DNA of 64,000 nucleotides from Nemopilema nomurai (lineage: Eukaryota; Cnidaria; Scyphozoa; Rhizostomeae; Rhizostomatidae): assembly GCA_003864495.1 (NCBI GenBank), contig ML133487.1, positions 310,001-374,000 on the forward strand, in the 5' to 3' direction. Within the stretch, counting starts at the first letter, position 1. Each line of letters opens with the position of its first letter. The notes under the pieces were generated by a model that was not told where the DNA came from, searched no databases, and saw only the letters and a list, made by a program, of their open reading frames with translations. Positions 38,533-48,660 of the stretch are shown here, one piece after another. A program made the position numbers and the translations under genes.

Positions 38533-38701
38533 GTTTACACGGTGCCGGATAACTTTGAGATCGTCTAGCTAGAACGATCAAAAGTTGTACGGCTAATCGA
38601 ATCAATTTTGATATGGATAGCCAAGGATACTCGTGTAAACAGGAGGCCAATCCGTATTTATTTTTATTTCCGAATCAAAAGTTATCTGGCATCGTGGAAA
38701 C
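38533..38701. mobile_element. Foldback/MITE fragment
   Basis: GTTTACACGGTGCCGGATAA (38533-38552, arm to 38558) and its inverse at 38675-38701 pair with about three mismatches and one indel. The intervening and upstream DNA repeats TCAAAAGTTATCCGGAT-like words. This is typical of a non-autonomous repeat; the true outer ends may lie further out (about 38440-38710). Confidence 0.5.
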
Positions 38702-39676
38702 GCAGCCTTATCAAATTTCAAAAAATCTTAAAGCCACGTATATTGTTCGACTTTTTCTATTAAAAATCAACCTCTAGGTGCCTAATTGTCAGTAAACTGA
38801 GGAATCTGCTTCATGGTTTGTACCAAAATGAAAAAGGGAGGCCAAAAAAGTGCATTCAACGGAGCCAAGAAAGAGCACAACAATAGAAATATGTCAAATT
38901 ATTTTAAATGCCAAAGACACGTTTTCAGATAATATGGCATTAACGAGCACTTTCTATTTTTGAAAACCTCCTCCCCAATTGTTCCCGCCAAGAAAATCTG
39001 ATTGCGCCGGATCATTTCCAACACGGCAGTTTCTCCTGCCATTTGACTACTGCTGTGGTGATTTCACATTCCTCTATAATTATTGCCTCGCGTTTGTCCG
39101 TTACTAGAGATTACGAATTTGTATCGAATGTTCTTGCTAACTTCCCTGCAAGTGAGTTCCACGTGCGCAAACACCTATCGATGTTTATTTAGATGTAATT
39201 TACCTTGAGTTTACAAAATAACAATGTAAGTGAGAAGGTCGAAGTTCAACTTCCCTTCTTCTTCACAGGTCACACTTGGGGAAGACTTAAAAGAATTATT
39301 GATTGTGGAAATACAGTGCCCTCAGAAAGCTTGACGGTCCCCCTTGAAATCAAGGTATTCTAACTTCTCGAAAGTCCACACAACTTCATCATATATACCC
39401 TCTACCCTATCTCTTTCCAAATTTAGTCGTTGGGCATACCAAGGGCCTCTCAAAAGTCCTGGGCTATAAGAAATAAATATAATTCATATTCAATACTCTA
39501 ATTAATGAGAAGTTAAGGTGCGTCGTTGATAGAGAGTGGCCACATGTTCTGGGAATCCCCACAAGAAGTCATGGAGCAGCCTCTTGTGAGACCGCCCCAT
39601 TGAATGTTGACCGCGGAGTGGAGGCTGAATTCGTCATCTTCACCACTTCACGTTCCTCACATTCATGGTTCAAGAA

Positions 39677-42600
39677 ATGGCGGACTCAAGTAAGTGTTTC
39701 GCAGACTTTTCTCATTAAACAGGGTAGAATACTAACTGACTTTACAATAGATAGCAGCTGTGATTTTTGGATCTTTTCCTTTACTCATTAAAGCATAGGA
39801 TACTTCCATACAGGATGCAGAAATGTTAAAACTTCGCATCCGTAATCGTCGTTTCAACACGAGCGTTTCAGTAAGTCACATCCAGGTTTGTGACGATTTT
39901 AAAGAGCAAGTCGATCATTTAACTGGATTTCGATGCAATTGTAGTTGTTCTCATTAGCTTCCGAACGTGGAACTAACCTATCTTTGATTTTTAAGTTTCC
40001 GTAAAGCTCAATAAGATGAATGAGATAGAAGCCTAATTAGGAAGGTCCATGAAGCAAAAGTCACACTGCTCTTGATGCAATCGAGCTATTTGATGCCCAT
40101 TTTTAAAGAGATTGTTGATTTCTGAACTAAGCAAAAATTGCTGCCGTTTTCTTGTCTAGTTATTTTTATTTAAGTAAAGATCATCTACGTTTTTTATCGC
40201 ATTAGAAACACGTTTCATTTTAAGCTCTCAACCTTTTTTTAGATTTTTATCAAACTTAAGTACTAGTCGTTTCTTCATTTAGCATTTTTTAAAAGTTATG
40301 TGTATCTTCTAAATATTAAAAACAGACACTTGCTGTTCATGTATGTACGCCATTATCAAGAATTATGTACTGCATCAAAACAACATATAGATCTTATGAA
40401 ATGACATGCCTTCAATTCGTAGAAATTTCTCATGAATATTAACACAATCTAATAATTTTGAGCCAGATTCTTGATAACATGGAAGCTGTCCACTCTTAAT
40501 AATCTGATTATACACTATTTAATTGCTTGATGTTAGAATCCTACAAAAATGAGGGCAGTGATTTGTCAACATGTGAGAAAATGAATTAAGGACAAAAATT
40601 GGAGTAGAAAGGGCTTCACTGGCTGCATTGCTTTTATTGATGTAATGGGTAGACAATTATTGCTGATAAGGCAGTACATGCACTTTTAACACATTACCCA
40701 ACAAGCAAACTCCATTAACTTTTCTTTGGACAGAGATCTGGAAGTTAAAACCTCTTTTTAAATCTAAACCAACATTTGTACTCTTGAAATAGGTCTATTC
40801 GTATTCAAGTGGCAACTCAAATGAAGATGCATAAGAATATTGAAAATTTTATTTGTCTATGCTAGATGGACTGGTTCAGCAGGTGTTCTTCTAAAATTAT
40901 TTTTTTCAATTTGGTTGGTTATTTGGCAATAACAGGTGGCATTTATTTACTCTTTAACCAGAAACTATAGTCCTGAACAGTTTCCTCAATGTGAGTTTCA
41001 ACCTAGGTAGAAACTCAGTGATTTTTCATAGAGAAAATCCAGTAATTTTGGTCAACTTTTGTAATAAAAGATTTTTCTGAAAAAAGATAAGTTTTAGGAA
41101 ATAGCTTTTATGAATAGTATCAAAATTATATTTTGAATGGTAAATTTTTGGCTGTTTAAGGATATTAAAGCTTCTAAAACCCTGATACAAAATATCTGGT
41201 AGTCATTAGATTTTTCTTTGCTTCACATTTGTTCTTTTATACCAGCAGATCAAGTAAAGGAAACATGAGTTTTTTAGCTAGCCTTGCATGGAGTACTTTC
41301 TCCTGTCTTCTTTTTGTGTCTTCTAGTTTTGTTTTCTAGGCAAAGTCAAAACTCTACATGTGCATTGGGCCTCTATGAAAGCTTTGCATTAATCTTAAGA
41401 ACCTATTTTTTTCAGTTATCAAATGCAATCTCTAATTACTCATTTGTTGATGTTTGACTTAGTTTTTTTGTCATGTAATTTGGCTATCACTGGAAAATTT
41501 CCCAGGTAAGAAAGGAAAGAAGAAGAAAGGAAAGACTCTGAATCTCAATGAGTTTCTTTCCTCTGGTGATGGTAAACAGGCAGCAACATTTGCAAAGAAG
41601 AAGGCTGTCGATATTGAAGAGAATGCTCAAAATGGTATGGTGTCGTTTTAGATGAATTACTAAGCACATTTTTACAAATCTTTTGTCAAAAAATCCTTGT
41701 GAGTCCCACTGCCCTTATTCTTATAATGACCAAACTCAAGCCAATAATTTTTTAAAGATGCACACTATCAATGAATTTGAAAATATTTGGTAAAAATTTA
41801 CAGTCAACTGCTCTTTTTACAATCCTCTAATGTTTTAAGCTGACTCTGGGTGTTTATTTTGTCAGCTTTTAGTCATTTTCCATCATTTGCATACTCTGAG
41901 GAGTGTCAGACAAAGAATTATATTAAGTATGCAAAAATCCTTTTTTCCTTATTTCATGCTTTTGTGGACAATTTCTTAGAATAATCAAGATTTCTTTCAA
42001 TGTTTTAGCATATGACAGCGAAGAAGAAATAAAGAAGGAAGTTTTTGATCTGAGTGCTCTTCCAACTGCACCTCGTGCCTCTCGAAGTGCCATTGACTCA
42101 AAGAGCCTGCCATCTGGACCACCATACACAGCATTTCTAGGAAATCTCTCTTATGATGTTGAAGAAGATGACATCATTGAGTTCTTTGGAGATTTGAGGG
42201 TTTGTGTTTTATTTTTCAGTACCATCTGACATGACTTTTGGATATGAACTAGACATAAATATATAGACATGACAGAAAATTGGAAGGGGTACAACTTGGC
42301 ATTGTCTTGATTTTTAGCTGAAAGGTATATTCATATACATTAAATTCTTTGTAAGTTCATAGGCATATAATTCTGGTTGGTTTTTAGTGCTTTGGTTAAG
42401 TATACCTTTGTAACCTGGAACTCTATTTTATCCTGAGTTGCTGATTTTACCTTCTATCATCGTTGATAACTTAATATTCTCTTTTGTTACCATTAACAGC
42501 TATAACTGGCTACTTAGCTTCTTCAGGATAACTTTGAATATGATAAGATGTTTTATTTTTTGTGCATTTTAGTTAGATAAAGTTCGTCTACCACGAGAAG

Positions 42601-45600
42601 GTGACCGCTTGCGAGGTTTTGGATATGCAGAGTTTGTTGATGTTGATTCGCTTGTTAAAGCAATAGAGCTTAATAATGAGGTATGAATGCTCCTTTTGTT
42701 CTTTTCCAAATAATTTGATTCTCAGTCTTTCTTCTAGTTTCTAGCTGCAAGTTTCTAGCTTAATTTTCTGATTCTTTGTCAAATTGACAAAGAGTGAGAT
42801 TATTTTTTTTTGTTGGATTTGGGACTGTTTAATTTTTTGTCAGAGGACTTTTGACATAATGCCTCATCAACATCTAATGTTGCAGATATCAGTAAACACA
42901 GGCTTAGAAAAATCCAAATGACTTAGAAATAATTTAAATGCTTTCTAGATAAAAAGCACCATTTCATCATCATCATAAGTATAGGTTTTTACATGTCCTT
43001 CACATTCTTTTCTGCTTTGGATAGCTTAATATAATTGACTTCCACACCAAGCTTTTTTTCCTAGGTCACAACTTTCGACTTCAGATCTGATTCCTCCCAT
43101 GTTCTCCTTGATCTTCAGCGTTTTTCATATATATTCTAACTGCTTTAACTGCATTAAAAATTAGGCAGGCTGAAGATTTGGGAAAAGAAAATGTACAATT
43201 TAATTAAGTCATTTTATTTCAGCCTTTGAGAATTGTTCTCAACTGTATGTTTATTAGTTGAGCATCATGCAGTTAGAATTTTCCACTTTCAAACCTTCTG
43301 TGTCTCTATCTGGGCTATAATTTCCTTCTCTTCACTCTTGGTTTAAAGGCTGCTTTATGCTCAATAATTGTTCCATTGTAAGGAATCTTTTTCTAAAGAA
43401 CATTTGGAGATGGAAATTGAATCAGTTTCAGAAGTGTATTGAAAATGCTCCCGCTCTTTTATTGTTCAAGTAAGGCGTTAGACAACCAATCCTTCGCTCA
43501 ACCTCTAGTTTTTTTGATCCGCGACTGGCGATTTATTTCATAATTTATTCGGGTCGTTTTGGGACATTTGTATACTCTGAGAAGTGTCGGGCGAAAAGAT
43601 ATACTAAAACATGTTTCGGCTGTTTCTCGTAATAGTGAAGTTTTGTACCACAAAACAAGTGTTCACATAAATAAAGCATACGACAAAGCCATTCAACTTT
43701 TCAAGGCAACTTTATCAAACATTTTTAATTTCAGAGAAATTTTAGAATACTGTTAGTCCATTTGGGGATATTTTGTGGCTACCGTTTTCTTGATATAATC
43801 AGATTTCTATTCATCAACTTTTCTCCGTAGATGCTGAAAGGCCGGAAAATACGTGTTGATATAGCTGAAAGCGGAGGGTCTTCTGGTATGTAAATAAAGG
43901 CTTCGGCCGATTTGTGATGAATACACGCGTTTTTTTCTTACAGTCCTATAACAACAGAATGACGCGATCATGTACTGTATTAAGCAATAATGTGATCACA
44001 TTAAATTGCTGTTCATCTTCCCATTCTAGCCAGCCCTTTTTCGCTATTATCCCCTTTTCGCTATTATCCCCTTCACTGGAAGCGCTATTAGATCATGGCT
44101 GTTCTCACCCGACCCTTGGTATATAGCATGTTGCGCCTGCAAGTGATATACAAAATATACATAAACGAACCTCTGGACTGATGCATTTCAGTGGCAGATC
44201 TTATGACGCATTTGTTTTCTGCTTTCTTAGAAGGAAGAGAAGATAGCCGAGAAGACAGATCTACAGATTGGAGAAGAAAAGAACCAGGGGACTTCGAAAA
44301 ACGATCGTTTGAAAGGTATCAACTGTTTTTGAGTCATTTCTATTGCAAAATCTAAGCTTGCCATCTGGGTGATATTTGTAAAATCTAATCTTGTGATTAT
44401 TACAAATTGCACTAACCTTTGAAAAATGACACAGTGTAACGGCGAACTGTTCAAACTGACGATTCAATTTGATTGTCAGTGTATGCTGGTTTCTGGTAGT
44501 CAGCACTCTACTAATATTTTCATGCCTAGCCGACCCAACCGCTGTTTATACCATTTTTATTTGAAGGGCTAGAGATGGCGGGCGAATGGATCGCGGAGAT
44601 GGCGGGCGAATGGATCGTGGAGATGGCGGGCGAATGGATCGTGGAGATGGCGATAGTGCCTGGCGTAGCTCTGAGGCCGACAATGCCTCAACATGGAGAA
44701 GAGGCGATTCATTCGAACCCTCAAGATCAGAGCCTCGTAGGTACGAGTCGAGAGGAGGTGATCGCTCCTGGGGTGATTCAGCCGCCGACAGCGAGTCAAC
44801 TTGGAGGAGAAGTTCCCCCAGTCGAGCGGATGACAGTAGAAGGTTTGGTAACCGTGATGGTGACAGAGGGGGTCGTGGCGGGGACAGAGGGGGCTTTGAC
44901 AGGGAGTCAGACACCTCCTCGAGTTGGAGAAGTGAACCTTCATCCTACAGAGGGAGGGAAACAGGAGGACAAGATGTTAGATCTCAAGCCCCTGATGAAG
45001 ATGTTTGGAGGAGACCAAGCCATGACAGAGATGAGCAGCCACAACAACAGCAGTCACCAGGTTTTTCGTCGTTCTTTTATCTGAACTTTCCTATCTGTGG
45101 GAGAGAAGTTAATTTAAAAAATAGTATATGTTTCTTTCAGAGGACAGTCAGTGTTGCTTTTTGTAAATGCAGCAATTAGTGAGATTGCTGAGAAGCTTCG
45201 GCAATTGATTGTTCTTCTGATTTTGGCTTTATAAACGTTCGTTAAACAAGTTGCTTTCATTCAAGAAGTCCAACGAGAAAGACCGAAGCTCAACTTGAAG
45301 CCAAGGACAGTTGCTGATGCAAGCAAGGAGGGTCCTTCCCCGGTTCCTTCCATATTTGGAGGGGCTAGGCCGGTTGACACAGCTACAAGAGAAAGAGAAA
45401 TTGAGAAGAAGTTCATGCATACAGAAGACACAAAACCTGCAGCGAAAAGCGAGCAGAATGGCTCTGTAGGATCAGACGAGCAGAAGTCGAGCACGAGTCC
45501 ATCGGATGGAAAGGCAAATCTTGAAGCGAAGGGCAAAGAGGACAAGCGGGCAGACAATGCACCAGCTGAGGGCAAAAGTGGGGCATGGCGTTCGCATGGT

Positions 45601-46337
45601 CAAGACGGTGGTGAACAGCGAGACGAAGGAGAAGTCGATAATAAAAACAGCAACGATGTTGATGAAGTTCAGGGGAAGCCACCTCCATCTAGTTACGAAG
45701 AGCCGAAAGCTCCTGTGAGTATAATCTGAACCCTTGCATGGCTTACTGTTCGGTTTACCATGGCGCCACAATTCATAAAGCGTTACAAGAGTATAGCTGG
45801 AGGCTTTCGCTTCGTTCCTTTACTCAACATTTCTAGTATGTAATTTAATAAAATATCTGTACAACTAGTTATTATTTATAAATGCTTCTTTTCTCCTGCT
45901 CCCCTCTCCTTCTCTCCTCCAGTACCCTCTCCTTTACCATTTTTCCCCTTCTTCTTCCCCACATGTGCTGTCCTTCTTCTCCTTTTCTTCTCCCCTTCTT
46001 CTGTAAAGTCTCCTCAACTCCTTCTCTGCTCTCCTGTTCTCTACATTTCTTTCCCCCTCTCCCCCCATCCTCCCCCTCTTCCTTCTTTACTCTTCCTTCT
46101 TTATTTTTTCTCTACTCTACGTCCAATCTCCCTATTTTCTTCTCCCCCCTTCTCTCTCCTTCTCTTCCCCTCTCTTGTTTGCACGTTTTCTCCAGCTGAC
46201 TTGCCACTAATTTGTTTTGACACCGCCTGCAAGAATTCAAAAGCAATGAATCATTTTGCATTTCCTAACAGGTGTTTGTGCAGAAAAGTATCTACTCAGT
46301 TCTGGCGAATGAAGATGGCTCGGGCGAAGATGATTGA
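39677..46337 (+). CDS. EIF4B: Eukaryotic translation initiation factor 4B
   Basis: An RNA-binding cofactor that stimulates the eIF4A helicase during ribosome recruitment. Exons: 39677-39689, 41506-41634, 42009-42199, 42573-42680, 43831-43885, 44231-44315, 44567-45060, 45266-45714, 46272-46337; 529 residues (human 611). Exon 1 codes only MADS plus one base and was chosen because ATG is followed by a perfect GTAAGT donor in the phase exon 2 needs; the human protein likewise starts with a few residues before the KKGK...L.FL motif. Order: basic N-terminus with TLNLNEFL; ALPTAPRA linker; one RRM (about 91-170) with RNP2 TAFLGNLSYDV and RNP1 RGFGYAEF; a DRG/RGG-rich region with 3 x DGGRMDRG; the RPKLNLKPR motif; SIFGGARPVDTATRE; a charged disordered tail ending YSVLANEDGSGEDD. 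The SIFGGA motif and the length exclude EIF4H. An upstream ATG at 39604 overlaps the start. Exon 8 has a tandem AAGAAG acceptor. Confidence 0.93.
41871..41935 (+). repeat. Dispersed repeat, copy 1 (partial)
   Basis: Contains TTTGCATACTCTGAGGAGTG, shared with copies near 43.56 and 47.66 kb. It lies in EIF4B intron 2. Only about 45 bases align clearly. Confidence 0.5.
43551..43660 (+). repeat. Dispersed repeat, copy 2
   Basis: TTTGTATACTCTGAGAAGTG is followed by a GTTTCGGCTGTTTCTCGTAA block that aligns with the copy at 47646. It lies in EIF4B intron 4. There is no coding capacity. Confidence 0.55.
44574..44645 (+). repeat. EIF4B: 24-bp in-frame coding repeat, three copies
   Basis: Three near-identical 24-bp units encode DGGRMDRG three times at the start of EIF4B exon 7. 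The near-perfect nucleotide identity, including synonymous sites, points to recent expansion. The repeat extends the family's DRG-rich RNA-binding segment. Confidence 0.85.
45884..46196 (+). repeat. 300-bp polypyrimidine tract
   Basis: Almost pure C and T on the plus strand inside EIF4B intron 8 (45715-46271), ending about 75 bases before the last exon. An apparent open frame across it (Ser/Leu/Pro-rich) only reflects composition. Confidence 0.8.
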
Positions 46338-48660
46338 AGGAGTTGCATTTGGTGATAAGTCAATGGTCAAAGGAAGCGGTCCAACTTTGCAGCCAACATT
46401 CATCCTTGATTCGCAACAAGGCGGACGGTCATTATTCGCTTGATATCGAATTAATAACAAACGCTGTCGTCATTTTTTCGTAATGTTTTTGAAAGAACCT
46501 CAATTAACGGACAAACCACCTTCACGAACAAAGATTTAAACAATTTATTTCTACTCAGCCATACCCTTGCAGCCTTATCGAAATGTTTTTGTCCTATTTT
46601 TGAATGAGCCCAATTTAAAATGTTGGTTGCCCACTGATGTGCAATAAGAATTATTGAGTTCACAAGTTAAGGGTCTATTTCGTTAAGCATGACCCTAGAG
46701 AAGCGTCCGTCCAGAGGGAAGCTTGGGAGCAAAATGCTTTCAGTTCCTCAGACAGTACCTTATCGAGGGTGTTGCAAATCAGCATGATGAAACTGTATTT
46801 TCCGGGCTCTTTCGAACGTTAGTCAAAGATGATTTTAGCTTTCCAAGTCAAAGTCCATTTTATCCATCAATATATTTAAGAAGTATGTTGATGTTGTCCA
46901 AAGGCTCAGCCCCATGCGTGGACTGTGGCAATCTTGCATGTGTGGACACGTGAAGGGTGGCAATCTTGCAAAAGCGGTGCTCCTACTGTATCTAAACAAT
47001 TGGCCTCGGATATGATGTTGTCTTTGGCTTGCTGTTCAGTAACCAAACTAAATAGGTGCTTATGGATGTATATTGCTAAGATGTTGAATGTTGGCGATGA
47101 TGTCGATGAATTATTCCTTGATTCCCAGATGCTTTTAGTCGTGTTCACTTCTCTCTCCTGTTCACTATGAAGTGGCAGACATTCTAAACGGGTCGTATTT
47201 TCGAAGTTTCAGAAGAGTCCCACCACCCCAAACTCGCAAGTAACTTTCATAGTGATTACATTACGATCATTTTATAGAATTAATAGAGGCAATACTTTCA
47301 AAATGTCTCAATTCTTCTCACAAAATCTTTACGTGAGACTTCTATCATCTGTCTGAAGCCACGACCGTATTTTTGTACCTCACTCGAGAGGGAATATAGA
47401 TTTTGCAGTGGTACCGATTCTGTAATGAGAATCAGCCGATTTGGCGATTAAACAATAGTGTTTAAATATGATGACGCCGCAATAATCTATTTTAGCAATT
47501 TTTAGCTTGGGTCCCATAACCTAAAAGAGCATCATAAAATGCCTCTCAATGAGAAATTAGGCAATTGTATAACAAATTAGCAGAGGTATGGACAGATGTT
47601 TATTGGCTCTTTCACAAACAAACCTCAGTATTTTGTACAGCTTTTCGTAATTTTCCGACGTTTGCATACTCTGAGGAATATCGGATGAAAAAATACTCTC
47701 TATGTGAAAGCTTGTTCCGCTATTTCTAGCTAATGTAGTTTTGTTCTCTGTTCAAACCGAGTTCTATTCAAACTTGACGAACCGAGCCAAATTTACGGTG
47801 ATTCATTAGCAAATTTCAAACCTTTAATTGGTAATACCTCAATCGATTTAGACATATTTGGTCAATCTTGCATATTTGAATATATTTCACGGTGATCTTT
47901 TATGTACTTAAATACTAAAATAGGTTTTTCATACGTCACATTTGGAGTTTTCGACAATTCATCAACTTCTTGAGGTGCTGCGAAGGAGCATCATTTTAAG
48001 ACGGATGCTTCCTGGTCGAACCATAGCTCTATCAATTTACAAAATGTTTTAGACTGCAGCTGGGTAGGAAACGAGTCGTAAAAGTCATGGATAACAGGAA
48101 CAGTATATCAGCTGGTATGTATTTAAGTCTAACAAGTCTCATGTAAAACGTCTTCCTAATATAAATAAAGGTGGAAAGGCCCTCAACACGTGAGCAGTTT
48201 TTTCCTGGTTGGCCTAACGGAGAGACCAGTATATGCGATTCATTCACCGTACTAACAATGTGATCTGTGATTTAATTACACCTCATAATTGAATGCAGCC
48301 AAGGAAAATGCGGCTTGTGTTGCCTAACAGGAGTTAGAAAATCACCTCAACAGAAAAGCCAAAACAAATAAGCTTCCGCCCCAGGTGCGTTGATGGTCAA
48401 TTTGAGGGAGAATTTACAGTTTTACCAATATTATGGCCTAAAGTTGTTACTTTTCACATTCCAACTTCTCGTGTTTCAAGAATGTTTAAAGCAGCCTGCC
48501 TTCGCTTGATCAGAAATGATGTGCACCCAAGAAAAGACAGGATGAAAGGGAGACGTTTGACAGCAGCATTTGGTACTAGCCTGATCACCAGTTGCTTTTT
48601 GCCCATAAAACAACATTAACAATTGACCTTGTTTTTTACTTCATCTATCTAGCAATTGAA
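46338..48660. other. EIF4B to chimaerin intergenic region
   Basis: EIF4B 3' UTR followed by AT-rich DNA. It holds the third copy of the dispersed repeat (47646-47745). No open frame has splice-consistent partners. I could not identify a canonical poly(A) signal for EIF4B. Confidence 0.5.
47646..47745 (+). repeat. Dispersed repeat, copy 3
   Basis: TTTGCATACTCTGAGGAATA, then a TTCCGCTATTTCTAGCTAAT block and TAGTTTTGT, aligns collinearly with 43551-43660. It has the same orientation as the other two copies. Confidence 0.55.

Larger units (their letters stand above)
37123..39676. other. STT3B to EIF4B intergenic region
   Basis: The first 600 bases or so are probably the STT3B 3' UTR. After that come a 21-bp duplication (37986-38032), a foldback fragment (38533-38701) and the EIF4B promoter and 5' UTR. 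The tail from about 39540 is richer in GC and contains an upstream ATG at 39604. No independent gene was seen. Confidence 0.55.

Noticed and set aside
44546..44943. Minus-strand open frames of 122 and 124 codons
   Set aside because: They are shadows of the repetitive RGG/DRG-coding exon of EIF4B read in antisense (repeated RPPSPRSI).
45882..46199. 105-codon Ser/Leu/Pro-rich open frame
   Set aside because: It only reflects the polypyrimidine tract, which cannot form stop codons on this strand.
39677..46337. EIF4H as the identity of the RRM gene
   Set aside because: EIF4H is a short RRM protein without the RPKLNLKPR and SIFGGARPVDT motifs found here in the later exons.
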